The position numbers were made by a program, and so were the translations under genes. The notes below the pieces were generated by a model, which saw nothing but the letters and a program-made list of their open reading frames with translations, did no database searches and had not been told where the DNA came from. Below are positions 34,673 through 45,308 of a DNA stretch of 64,000 nt, one piece after another. Every line of letters starts with the position of its first letter. Position 1 is the stretch's first letter. Source of the DNA: Blasia pusilla (Eukaryota; Marchantiophyta; Marchantiopsida; Blasiales); assembly GCA_050084515.1 (NCBI GenBank), contig CM114271.1, forward strand, positions 21,700,001-21,764,000, in the 5' to 3' direction.

Positions 34673-35148
34673 TCAGTACTTCGGACAAGTTTGAAATGTG
34701 CTCATTCCCAACAGGTGCTTTGTCATCCACATCAGTCTGCTCGATAAGGTAGATACTTTAAGGGGTAACTCCGATAACCAAGGAACATGTTCCTTCTCCT
34801 CAAAGGTGGACACTCTCCTCTTTAACCGGATTGTACAAACAATCTTGGCAAGCATGTTCTGTTTGGATGCCCCCATCAAATGTTTTGTGTCCTTAATTAA
34901 GACAACATTCATCTTACCTCCATGGTTTTCCACCACTAGAAATTCAGTCAATCCCTTCTTCTGGAAATATGAGTTTAACCATACATGGTCCCCCACCAAC
35001 CGGACTTTGGGTCAGAATGCAACATTAAAGCCAGCATATATCGCGGCATGTTCTAGACACTTATAAATTTCCAAAGGAATTCCTAAGATAATCCAATCAT
35101 CCAAATACATTTTGGAGTGCGGATGCGAGCGCTTCCACACAATATCAG
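34673..35148 (-). pseudogene. Orphan exon of unknown protein
   Basis: On the minus strand a T9-AG acceptor at 35149-35159 precedes a protein-like stretch: HSKMYLDDWIILGIPLEIYK, then a single TGA (near 35014), then KVRLVGDHVWLNSYFQKKG, TEFLVVENHGGKMNVVLIKD and GASKQNMLAKIV. The composition and acceptor suggest a genuine exon that has picked up a stop. I do not recognise the family. YLDD recalls a reverse transcriptase motif, but the surrounding residues do not fit one. Confidence 0.45.
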
Positions 35149-37435
35149 CTAAAAAAAAACTGAACTAGAACTGCTATGTACTATGGGGCTGACCCATGTC
35201 TCAAGATCACCCTGGTTTCATGATAGAAGACCGGTCATGTTTTCATGTTTTTTAACCTAAATTCCCAACAAGCGCAGCCCGCTGGCATCTAAAAACATCG
35301 GCTGCCCTGATATGGCCCTAATGTTTTTGTCCTTGCTGGACTTAAACCTACCTCCCCTATTGGATCAAAAATAGTAAATTTTGATGACGGACTTCCAATG
35401 TTACTAATGACCTTCAAACCTACACAATACCAAAAAAAAAGCACAATTCAACAAGATTATGAGAACCATCGCATTAGCATTGCAAAAACGGATCATCATA
35501 CCTTAGGGCTTAATTTCAGCAAGAGTTTCAGAAGGCACCCACTCACCGTATTTCTGAATGTTGAGTACCCAGGGCTCGTCGAAGACAGGAGTTAGTCGAC
35601 CGCTATTGTCCGTAGCAATGAGCCAAAGAGAGAGGAGCGTGAACCAGGAGCAGACGAAAAGACCCAAGGGATCAGCAAAGTGCACAGAGCATAATCTCCA
35701 ATAAAACAACAAGCACAGCCGCAGCCGATCCATGAGCGAAATCAAGCCAATGAACCAAGAGCTGAAGAGAGAGGAATGCAACCATAGAGGATCTTAGTAA
35801 CCGATAATTCACCAAGCCTATGACCAAATTTGAGTCAAGGACCGAGGAGCCAAGAGAAAGGCCGAGGAGAAAGACCGCGACAGAGGATTCAAAGAAGTAG
35901 AGGCATGATCAGCAAACACCAAACCCCGATCGCGGACGTGTAAGAGGTCACTTCAAACCTATAAGATTTGCCAAGAAAGAAATCTATAGCCCATGTTGGG
36001 AAGCCATCTCATAATCACTCAAGCCTTGCAGCAAAGCGACCCTAACACGACGACCAGCCAAGGACTCAGCAATCTATCACTCAACTTTGCTCAACTGTAA
36101 GAAGGGATCCGGAGCAACAGCCAAGGCGAAACAAGGCGAAGAGCTCGATCTGCTCTATGGTCGCGACAAGCTTGAGGCGCGAAGGAGCGAATGATGCCCG
36201 ACCTTTGATACAGCTTGATCTGCGCCAAGGAGCAAACGACAACCGAAAGCTCATGCAGCAAAGGCCTTTGATACAGCTCGATCTCAACTGCACTAAGGAG
36301 CAAACGTCGACCGACAACAACGAGCAGCAATGGCTTTTGATACATCTTGATCTGCATTGCGCCAAGAGCAAATGATGACCAAAAGCTCGGATAGCAATGG
36401 CCTCAATTACACCGGTTGAAAAAATGTCGACCGAGAGCTCAAACGGCAATACAGATCGATCGGCACTGCTTCGATCTCAATCTCAAAGTCGAACAACAAT
36501 GACCAAGGAGCAACGAACAGCAACCAAACGAGCTAGGATCTCAAAAGAAACAGATCAAAGGGCGGATGGGAAGAAAGAACCTGAGCGAGCGCAGCAGTGA
36601 AGAGTGGAAGGAGAGGAGCTCGATCGAGCCCAGCACCAAAGTGCGGAAGGAGCTCAATCGAGCCTAACAGCAAAGGGACTCGATCAAGAAGCAACTGCAG
36701 AGCGACAACCAAGCCAAGGAGCGAAGCAACTAGACCGAGCTTTGGGACAAGAATGATGGCGACGAGGAGCAAAGGAACAGGACCGAGATTTGCAACTAGA
36801 AAAATAGCGGCCCAAACTCGACCATGAGCTCCTCGACTGGAATAGAAAACCTCGTGTGAAACCCCACTGATATGAACAAACAGTAGAGGGAAACCTTGAC
36901 TCGAACAAAAAACTTTGTCCTAAACCTCGAGGAGCGACGAGCCAACAGCGCCAAGTGAGCAGAGGAGCCTACACACCAAGGGAGCCAAGACACGGACGGA
37001 GAGCGTCCGTATCTATCTCTGTCCATGAGAAGACGGAGACGGATGCCCTCATGATGTCGTTCGGACGCCGTTGCACCGAACGTCGACTCCGTCCGTCTCT
37101 CCAGCGGACGTCCTCTACTACGTCCGTCCCTCCAACAGACGGGGATGGGGCCGAGGGACGCCATCGGGACCTATCTAAACACCTCTTTGCCAATATCCAA
37201 GGTCTCTCGCCGCTAGCTACAGACCCTGAAATCGATGCCCAAAGCTGCTCGAACTAGCAGCTACCCTACGCGGCTTCAATGCAAAGCCGGGACAACCCAT
37301 GGGCTTTGAGATCGGGATCCTACTGATCCCTACCACTACCACGAGACATAAAGGCTACACATCCAACATTAGGAAATTTGAGCATCATCATTGGAATATA
37401 CCGTTGTAGATGTTCTCTCTAAGTTTCCATCCTAT
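35149..37435. other. Mixed and repetitive DNA, no gene recognised
   Basis: The minus-strand frame 35503-35781 (92 codons, with a hydrophobic stretch) is the only one that looks faintly protein-like. 36200-36400 holds three degenerate repeat units of about 63-68 bp that start CTTTTGATACA (36202, 36265, 36333). 36960-37160 is rich in CGGACG/CGTCCG motifs. Confidence 0.4.
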
Positions 37436-38646
37436 TGTGATACCCACAATTTTGTACTCTTGAAGAATATATCTTTTTATTCAACGAAGATCCTTGTATA
37501 TTATGATTTTGATTATGATTATTTATTATTATGAGGAAGAATGAGTGAATCACGAAGCTCCTGGGACAAGGCAGAGAGATGGAAGATCAAGGATTTGCCT
37601 TAGAGGAGAGGAAAACGCAATAACAAAGTCTCAAGACTCAGAACGAAGCTCAACGAAGATGTACGAAGCTCTGTCTATGAAGTGCTTCGCTACATAACGA
37701 AGTATAACGAAGAAAAGAAGAAAGAAGTACTTCGCTCTTGTACGAAGTACAAAGCACGAAGCACCGGAAATAAGAACGAAGCATGGAGTACTTCGTCCTC
37801 ATGAAGTCCAGCGAAGCGAAGCTAAGAAGGATTGTGATTTCAAGGGACACATGTTAGAACAGTTAGACTAGGAAAGGGCGCGACCCTTTGTATCAAATTG
37901 GTAGTTAAGACAATTTTGTACCGCGGATTCACAGGGATCATAGGAAAAGCTAAGAGAACCATAGATCTAGGTAGTTAGAAATAGTGAAGAGACACTAACT
38001 TCATCAAGAACGTTTTGAATCTTTGGATCACTTCCACTCCAGAAAATATTTAAGAAGCAAGGCAGAAGCCATAATCATCATTCTCTTACGAAGTCCTTAT
38101 GTTGTAGGAATGGTCTGAGCAAGAGAGTAGTACCCTCTCGAGCTTGTATACACTTTGAAGCTTTCTTGTTCTTGATGGAGTAGTAAAGCAATCATTCATT
38201 CATTCTGATGTGCGATGGTTATGTTTGAGTATTCTTTTTGGGTCTGCAGAGTGAAGAGTGAATCAGGCCAACCTTTCTCATCAATGAAATAATCAACATG
38301 AGTTGTAGGAAATCTGTTTGACAGAGAGTAACCTGCCGAGACGGATTAAGTTCCGAAAGTAGGAGAAGTCAGCTTTTATGTTGAGATCTTTGTGAGGTTT
38401 CTTGATGTCGAGAGGAAAATCTACCTGAACATGCTGTCAATTCCACTAGAGAGAATCGAGAAAAGATCCTTTGGTACCAAGAAAGATCAGAAGATAATGA
38501 TAAGACATTGAATATAACTCACACACATTTAAATACAACTATTACAACAGAATTGTAATTCCGAACTCTCTTTTCATCAAACAATCATCCTCTTGGGGAT
38601 TGAATTTATTAAAACGACTGTAAAATAAAAACTCTTGTACATTACA
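37436..38646 (+). mobile_element. LTR of gypsy family II, copy 2
   Basis: A 1.21-kb block starting TGTGATACCCAC and ending GTACATTACA, colinear with 8829-10116. It is followed by the gag region in the same order as copy 1. The internal region ends at about 39796 where transposon A begins, so no 3' LTR is seen. Confidence 0.75.
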
Positions 38647-38675
38647 TATAGCAAGAAACTTTTTTGGCACCGCAA

Positions 38676-38731
38676 TCCCCATGTATATCTCTCCCTTTTC
38701 TTTGCTGAAAAGGGAGAGATATACATGGGGA
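38676..38731. repeat. 25-bp-arm hairpin replacing the primer-binding site
   Basis: Arms of 25 bp (right arm 38707-38731, GAAAAGGGAGAGATATACAT then GGGGA) around a 6-nt TTTGCT loop. The right arm matches the equivalent gag leader of copy 1 (near 10166-10190), whereas the left arm has replaced the primer-binding-site sequence, of which only TGGCACCGC (38665) remains. Confidence 0.85.
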
Positions 38732-39796
38732 ATCCGGAAGTGGGGAAAGAAGCCTCGTCTCTTGGAAGACCCAACCAGCTAGTTCTTACTAAAGACCATA
38801 TGATATCTCTAGCTATTCCCCTCACACAATGGATGAAAGAAGATAACAACAAATTTGCTGCATTGGTGCTAGAAAAGATAGAACAATTAATTAGCCTTGT
38901 CAATAAACCGAATTAACGATTGCTCCCATGAACGTCAGTTGTACTTGGTGATGACCCGGTACTTCTGTTTATGGGAGGAAAACCTAGCAGGAAGATTAAG
39001 AGCACATGGCACACTTCTGTAGGCTTAGGAAGTAGAAACCTTTAATTTCCCTCCATGGACCCCTACCTTTTTGCGACCGTGGGTGCGGAAGCAAGTTCCC
39101 GGATCCCAGGAGGGGCTCATGGAAGGCTCCCGGCCCTCTTCGCGAGATCAGCGAGCCGATCGACGGAGTAAGCAACAAGAAGATCACCCGGCTTGGAGAC
39201 CTCCTGGGTTGTCTCCCGGTCTTTGTCTTCGCACGAAGCCCAAGAGCAAGAAGAGGGACAGGAACAAACTCTCCACTACGTCCCCTGCCAGTTTGCAGTC
39301 GGACGAAGAGTCAACCTGGGACCCCTTTGGGGAGTCTGGGGACGCAGGGCCGACCAAATCAACTAGAGCGGAGCCGCTTCCTCCTCCCTCCCGAGCCTCA
39401 AGCCCGGGACCCGGCAGTAGACCATTCCCCATGGCCAATACTAGGAAGACGCTGCTAAGGTACCCCACCTTTGCTGGGGGACAGCGAGATGATGTGGACA
39501 ACTTTGTGCTGGAATTTACCCATGTAGCCAAGGCAAATGGGGAGGAGGACTTGTTGCGAGTCTTTCCTGGCCTGCTCAAGAAGCGAGCAAGCCAGTGCTA
39601 CGAGGGTCTCGGAGCAAACGTCATGGAAACATGGAAAAGGGTATTGGAGTCCTTCCTACATGAGTTCCGCGACCTGGAGTTCGAGGACAGGCTTCTTACG
39701 AAGGTTCGCGACCTGAAACGAAAAAAGAAGGAAACTCTCCGGGAGTACACACAAAGGTTTCGCAGCCTGGTGAATAAACTGGAACACACCACTACC
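38726..39796 (+). pseudogene. Gypsy family II gag (copy 2), truncated
   Basis: A first block (38726-38916) starts MGNPEVGKEASS and ends at a stop. The main frame 39071-39907 encodes a Ser/Arg/Lys-rich N-terminal region with KPKSKKRDRN, then a retrotransposon gag domain from about 39470: RYPTFAGGQRDDVDNFVLEF, VFPGLLKKRASQCYEGLG, METWKRVLESFLHEFRD and TLREYTQRFRSLVNKLE, the usual order of the plant gag fold. The element sequence ends at about 39796; the last 37 codons of the open frame belong to transposon A. No protease or polymerase is left. Confidence 0.75.
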
Positions 39797-40316
39797 TCGC
39801 AATATGTGCTCCGTCCTAGGAGACACCATCATGTCCTGAGCCAGGTAGTAGGAATCCAACACGTCTTAGAGAAGAGAGGAAGCCTAAGACTTGTTAGACG
39901 AAACTAGGGGAAGGTGCAAAAGTGAAGAAGCCTGCCAAAATGCCTGTAAAGTTGGACTAAGAAGGAAAGAGTCCGATCACTCACGCAGCCAACCTGTCGG
40001 AATTTGACAGGTTTCCTGGAAGTGGTTAAAAAGATGGAGTGGTCAAAAAATTAAAAGTTGCAACCCGTGGCAATTCGACGGGTTGCAATATGAAGTGTCA
40101 GAGTACATAGACGATCACAATCGACAAGACCAAAAAATATATTCAACAAACTTTTACAAAAGCCATCATCGTTTGAAAAAATCTTGTCCTTTATTACATC
40201 CAAAGGAATCTCGGAATTGTACATTTGATCTATTCTATGAATTCTTATGCCTCATCATCAAATAAATCCCTACTCCAAAATGTTGTAGTAAAGCTGGGTC
40301 CTTGAGTTCTTTGAAC
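39797..40316. mobile_element. 3'-side terminal region of transposon A
   Basis: Begins at the switch from gypsy gag and is colinear with 53908-54434 of copy B: TATGTGCTCCGTC, GGTAGTAGGAATCCAACACG, CTAGGGGAAGGTGCC, GTCCGATCACTCACGCAGCC. It carries two copies of the 27-bp palindrome (about 39988 and 40060), the second adjoining the 3' end of the methyltransferase gene. Terminal inverted repeats were not identified. Confidence 0.6.
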
Positions 40317-40830
40317 TCACTTGTCATCGTCCGAGAGCTCCTCCAGAATTATTGTCGGCCTTGCCTTCCTGATTTTTGGAATGGTGGGAAGTGACGATGG
40401 TGTCACTACCAATGGTGGGTCTGGAACCGGAGCTGTTGGCTTCGGAGGAAAGTTGTACGCCCCAACTAGCCTGTCGTAATCTGCCTTTGTTTCTTTGCAA
40501 AGGTCAAACAGTTCCTGCCTTTCCTCAAGGCAGAGAATGTTCCTACCACTCTGCCAAGCGCCTCTGATACTCACCCCTGAAAGGGCCACTAAGTCAAACA
40601 CCAAGTCACCCAACCTTAAGCAGAGCTCGATGAGCGTTTGCATCAGCGCCGACGACTTTTCCCTTCCTCCAAGTAAGGGGGTACCATTTTCCATGTAAAT
40701 TCCCGGGGGGGATTTGTATAAACTATCTAAGTTGTACCCATAAGAGCATGGATCCACTGGATCGAGGATCTGAAACACTTGGAAGTTGTGCTCGGGCCTT
40801 ACAAAATAGTAGACAAAAGGAGTGGTCCAT
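40317..40830 (-). CDS. Methyltransferase-like gene of transposon A, exon 4 (motifs X and I)
   Basis: Starts after a TTTACAG acceptor (40831-40837), phase 0, and ends with LSDDDK and a stop. It carries GTPLLGGREKSSALMQTLIE followed by GDLVFDLVALSG and a GRNILCLE block. This is the order of a beta-class amino-methyltransferase, where motif X (Lys/Ser-Leu-Met helix) precedes motif I (D-x-F-x-G-S-G loop) and a Gly-Arg-x-x-x-x-x-Glu strand. The consensus FAGSG is LVALSG here. A short frameshift probably affects the first codons, where FCLLFCKAR differs from the YCFVQPEHN of copy B. A basic/acidic tail follows. Confidence 0.6.
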
Positions 40831-40984
40831 CTGTAAAGAAGCACGTTGGAAAAATGTCAGCAACAAGAAAGAGCTAATTTGAGTATGCAACAACAAGAAA
40901 GGTATACTATCAAAATGGTAACACAATGTGCAACTCGTCCCCAAAGAACTTCGCTTAACCCCAGAGAACTTAGTTATAGTCCTA

Positions 40985-41300
40985 ACATTGGAGCAACTGT
41001 CGGAGTCCGACGGGTTGTTTTACAAGTGTTAGTGATTATTTTTGCCATGAGCAACCCGTTGGAAGGCGACAGGTTGATGGCTTAGAGCAACCCATGGTTG
41101 GCTAAGAGCAACCTAACGTCGGTTCAGACGGGTTGCATCATTCTAGAAACACAAGGAAAAGCATAAGCACTTGCAACCCGTCAGGTTCCAACGGGTTGCA
41201 TTCACCCAATGGAGACTTGCGGTAAATTTGCAACTCGTCGTTTTTATACGGATTGCACCACCGAAGTCTCCAACTCAGACAATCGGACGGGTTGCATACA
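40985..41300. repeat. Palindrome cluster in intron 3 of the transposon A methyltransferase gene
   Basis: At least six variants of the 27-bp palindrome (near 40994, 41052, 41091, 41173, 41230, 41283), some with mismatched arms. They lie between the exon 4 acceptor and the exon 3 donor. Confidence 0.7.
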
Positions 41301-41353
41301 GAGATGAAACCCGTCGGAGCAAGACAATTTGGATATGGATTTAGAGCCCTTAC

Positions 41354-43397
41354 CCGGATTTGACTCGTCGCGGATCCGAGTGGGTACTTGTTCTTGATGA
41401 CACACGATTGCGTCGTCCTCCACTTCAGCGACCTCTTGACGCACTGCAGGTTGAAAAGCGTGTCCTCACTCCCTCCAGTCAAAACCAAGAAACAGCCCCT
41501 ATCACAAAGATAAGCGTCTGCAAAGGAAAACAGGAGCGCGATCTGGTCATAAGAAAGAGGGACATTCCAGTCTGGGACACCGTCGGACGGATTCTCGTCC
41601 CACAAGCGCAACCCGGAGGGCAAATCAACGACGAGGAGATCCACCGCCACCTCCTTGACCTCCTCATGGACCGTCGAGGGAGCATGCATGTTTTGTTGAA
41701 GCTTCCGTCCCAGCGTTGTTAATTTGTCAATGGCGGGTGTCGACGCTTGGGAACTCAAACTTTTCAGCTCATCCAGAAGATTCGTGCAGTGAATAATGAC
41801 GCTTGTCTTGGTCGTTGTTTCTCTATGTCTTCCCAAGGATGATGGAGTGTATTCCACATCTTGGTCTGCTCCTTGGGACAAACTTGGCACTTCTCGCTTC
41901 TGCTTCTCCCCAGTCTGCGGTCGGCTTGTTGGGGTCTCTATTACCTCAGACTCTGGTGGAGTTTTTTTGGCAGAGGACCTGGTCCGACCCTCTCTCCCCG
42001 CTCGCCCGGATGATTCCGCCTCTCGCCTTGAATTCTCAGCCTTTTTTTGGGAAGACTGGGCCTCGGAATTCTTCGATCCCCTCGCCTTGGCTTTGAGACC
42101 CGCTGTAGATTTATCCTTGGCGGTGACAACCTTGGACACCAACTCCACTGTCTCGATGGCTTGCTCCTCCGCATCTCCTTCGAAAAAGTCTTCAGGCTGC
42201 ACGAAATTGGGGATGTCGTCCCTACCTACGGCCACTGCATCATAGAGCAGGCGTAGATTTTTCTCGGTTATGTCCTCAGGGTCGTTGAAGTCCAGCCAGA
42301 TCAGGCAATTCTCCACCTCGTTGTCGGACATGCTTTGAGCCATCTCCATGTCGTACATGGAAAATGTCTCTCCATCAGGCGGAGAAGCCCACAATTTGCA
42401 GGCTGCCGGTATTTTTTGCCACGTACTTGAATTCTTACAATGGACGAGGTACCTGAACACCATGCGTTGGGCAGCTCTTAGTCAAGATGCATCGGCCGCC
42501 TGCTCTTGAAGATATCGCTTTTTCTTTGCGAAATCCCTTTTCTTCACCTCTATTTCTTCATCAAGGTCTGCTTGAGGGAGGATGTGATCCTTGAACATCG
42601 TCTTGAAGCGTGGATTTTTTATGGGCTTGTCCCGCATGTCATCAAGGCAAAGTTCGAAATCTTTAGCACTCTCCAGGTTTTCTTCCTCCGGAACTGGGTC
42701 TATTTTTTTCAGCTCCGCTTGGAGACCCACAAGCATGGAATCCCCGAGAAGCCGCAACACGTCCCAAAATGACCATTCACAGAGCCTGTGGGAGATCATT
42801 GGATCAGAGACACCCGGAGGATGGTGTGCCGCCCTCTTTTGGGCCTATGTGCCCTCAAGACTAATTTTCATCAGTTGGATTCTCCTAAATTCCGAAATTC
42901 CAGACAAGGCAAATCGTTGGACGCGGTCGAGAGACACTTTCTCCCCAATCTGACCCTACGGATCTTCATCCCTCTTGCGCTGGCGCTTGATTATCGCCTT
43001 TAGCTCCTTGTAGAAATCGGGGCCAAGTTTGGGGTTGTGAATGGTGATGTAGCGCTGCATCTTGCTTGCAGTGTACTTCGTAGCTGCAAATACTGTAGCT
43101 TGGATGAACTTAGCACGCTCAGACAAAGATACTTTCTCCCTCCACTCCAGCTCCAATGAAGCGCTCTTCTTGGCGGCCTGTATCTTCGACCAGCAAAGGA
43201 TTATCACGGCTGCATCTTGGGAAATAAATGTATTTGCCCATGTCTTTTTTTTTATTTGAGCCCCCTTTGCCAGCATCTCATTTACAAGGGCGTCGCCCAA
43301 GAACCCCTTGTACTGTGTCGGGTGCATCGTTAGCACTTTCTTCACCCGATCGCAATCCTGGATCCAATGGTGGGTGACATTCCCCTCGGATACAATC
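41354..43397 (-). pseudogene. Methyltransferase-like gene of transposon A, exon 3
   Basis: Colinear with the intact exon 3 of copy B. It is split into three frames (43397-42956, 42799-42482, 42463-41354), so at least two frameshifts have occurred. It includes the IVSEGNVTHHW start, a DAAV...WSKIQAAKKSA helix, a basic KRQRKRDEDP patch, a Ser/Lys/Glu-rich middle and the end VVDLPSGLRLWDENP with VPLSYDQIALLFSFADAYL. DLPSG sits where motif IV (DPPY/SPPY) is expected. The donor is CGG|GTAAGG at 41354/41353. The acceptor that reads CAG in copy B reads CAT here (43398-43400), so splicing at this site is probably lost. Confidence 0.65.
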
Positions 43398-43446
43398 ATG
43401 CACATCCAAACTCAATATAAGAAATTTTGCAAGCTACATGGGTTCC

Positions 43447-44070
43447 TGCAACCCGTCGGACTTCGACAGGTCGTCATACCTCATGGTCGGAATGGTAGCT
43501 ACGAGCTAAATTTTGCAACCCATCGGAGTCTGACGGATTGCATTCAGATTTGTGATTGTCTAGTTTCAACCCGTCGGACTCCGACGGGTTGTCAAATAAT
43601 TTGTATTCAGAGAGTGGTCTCCACGAGAAAAGTGAACATATCAACCCGTCGGAGTTCGACAGGTTGCGCAATTTCATGTAAAGTTGCAATGTGACGCCAA
43701 AAATCAAGGTCCCCTACTCTAATCATCTTCCTATGCCGGCGAATGCAACGCGTCGGAGTCCGACGAGTTGCTTTCGCCAAAAAATCCTAAAAAGCGACAG
43801 TCGAGCAACTCGTCGGACTCCGACGAGTTGCTTTCGGCCAAAAACATCCTAAAAATAGCGGCCCGTCAGCAACTCGTCGGACTCTGACGAGTTGCTTTCG
43901 GCCAAAAACATCCTAAAAACAACAACCTGTCAAGCAACTCGTCGGACCCTGACGAGTTGCTTTCGGCCAAAAACATCCAAAAAACAGCGGCCAATCAAGC
44001 AACTCGTCGGACTTCGACGAGTTTTGTTACCACTAGTTAAACAACTCGTCGGAGTCCGACGGTTTGCACC
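43447..44070. repeat. Periodic palindrome array in intron 2 of the transposon A gene
   Basis: Ten copies of the 27-bp palindrome. The last six start at 43745, 43805, 43869, 43934, 43999 and 44041, so four intervals are 60-65 bp. The spacer is itself conserved (TTTCGGCCAAAAACATCC). The variant here has arm GCAACTCGTCGGA, whereas copies nearer the exon 3 acceptor have GCAACCCGTCGGA. Confidence 0.85.
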
Positions 44071-44099
44071 AATCAAAATAAAAGAAAGAGGAAACTTAC

Positions 44100-44572
44100 G
44101 TGTTCATGGCATGCATGGCCATCTCCACCGTCGCCATGTGATGAGGGTATGGATGTAGCACGACTTCCTTCACGCAAAAATGCGCCTCCAATGAGTTTTG
44201 GCGCTCCTCTGCAAACTGGGTCCACGCCATAAACCTATGGTTTCCATCCTAGATGAAGAAATACAGGTTCCGCATCCTGCTGAATTTCGTCCCCTCAATC
44301 GCCCTTCTGAATTTGTGATCTCTCATCCTCCAGAATGTGTCGAGCGCCTCCAAGTCCTCCTCTGTCACCAGCGCTTGGGTTCCATGTTCATCATAAGGCT
44401 GAACATAGAACGGAGGGAAGTTGTCGACGTAGGATGTTGTCGCTGCTGATTGTTTCAGCTTCGCAATATCCTCGTCAGACTAAATTTCGCGGACTTACTC
44501 AATTGTCCGCAATTGGCAAAGTGGAATTCTCGGGGCGTTCTGGCCCTCCATCAATGCCATCTGCTTTACCAC
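44100..44572 (-). pseudogene. Methyltransferase-like gene of transposon A, exon 2 (ParB-like)
   Basis: A 473-nt exon with a GTGACAG acceptor and an AACAC|GTAAGT donor. Its two leftover bases (AC) join the single G of exon 3, so the phases fit. It reads VVKQMALMEGQNAPRIPL, then FPPFYVQPYDEHG, LTEEDLEALDTFWRMRD-like sequence, and DGNHRFMAWTQFAEE (DGNHR at 44234-44248), then HFCVKEVVLHPYP and VEMAMHAMNT. DG-x-HR-x-x-A followed by a beta strand and an A-x-x-A-x-N-like helix matches the ParB/Srx-type nucleotide-binding fold. In bacteria and phages this domain is often fused to beta-class methyltransferases. Three in-frame stops (one TAG just before DGNHR) disable this copy. Found by comparing the splice phases of A and B. 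Confidence 0.55.
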
Positions 44573-44670
44573 CTGTCACAATGGGGACAAGGTCAATAAA
44601 CTACACTGAATTGCCAATGAATTGCAACATGGGCCTTCACATAACTCAAAGAACAAAGATCATATATTAC

Positions 44671-45308
44671 CCGCTCGAAGATTGGGTCGATGTCTTGGCC
44701 CGCCAACTGCTTTGGGACATCAGTTGGCAAGTCCACTGGAAACTCGTTGATCCGATAGAGGTCAATTTCTTCTGCCGGGCTAAGAGACGAGGAAGACCGC
44801 TCTCCTGCTTCTTCGGAGATGTCCACCATCTCCTGCTGGCGGTCCTCATGACCTCATTGTCCGTCACTTGAACTTTGCCCATTTCCTCAGCCGATTTTAT
44901 ATTGATTGTGTCTCCGGACTTCATCAGAGACATTTCGTGCATCTCAACACTTTCGGTTGGACGGGCCAAGCTTTCTTCAATGGCAATCGCTTTTTCCCTT
45001 CGAGCTTTTGCCAATTCTCCTCTCCTCACCGACGCGTCTAGACGCTTCTTTTCACGCTTCTCCTCGACGATCCTTTTCTTCAAGGCCTGCGACGCCTCAG
45101 CCTCTGCGTTCTATTTTTTTCAATCGCCTCCTTAACACGTTCTGCAAGAAGCTCTTGCCTGTGCATCTCCGCTTCCCTTTCGCGCTCCTCAATCTCTTCC
45201 TGCCTTATCTCATTGGCCGAACGAGGCCCTGGAGATGGTGACGCAAGAATCCTGGACTTGGGAGTAAAGCTCCCAGCCTTGCTTGCTTGAGTTTTTTTTC
45301 CTCGTCAT
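44671..45308 (-). pseudogene. Methyltransferase-like gene of transposon A, exon 1 (coiled coil)
   Basis: Starts MTRKK at 45308 and ends at CGG|GTAATA (44671/44670). It encodes charged heptad-like sequence: KKRIVEEKREKKRLDASVRR, LAKARREKAIAIEESLARP, then an acidic segment with SLSPAEEIDLYRINEFPVDL and DPIFER. An A-run indel after the fifth codon, another indel near 45116 and one near 44830 break the frame relative to copy B. Coiled coil and acidic tail suggest a protein-interaction region. Confidence 0.6.

Noticed and set aside
34673-35148. Reverse transcriptase based on YLDD
   Set aside because: Neighbouring residues lack the fingers and thumb motifs seen in the gypsy and LINE copies of this window.
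36081-36449. Cys-rich repeat protein on the minus strand
   Set aside because: The repeated RSSCIKG peptide arises from non-coding tandem repeats and the other frames are equally open.
41796-42245. Plus-strand ORFs of 97-149 codons across the methyltransferase exon
   Set aside because: They are exact antisense shadows of exon 3; the same shadows appear over copies B and C.
43745-44067. CRISPR array
   Set aside because: Repeats are evenly spaced, but the spacers are nearly identical to each other, the repeats are full palindromes inside introns of a eukaryotic transposon, and no cas genes are present.
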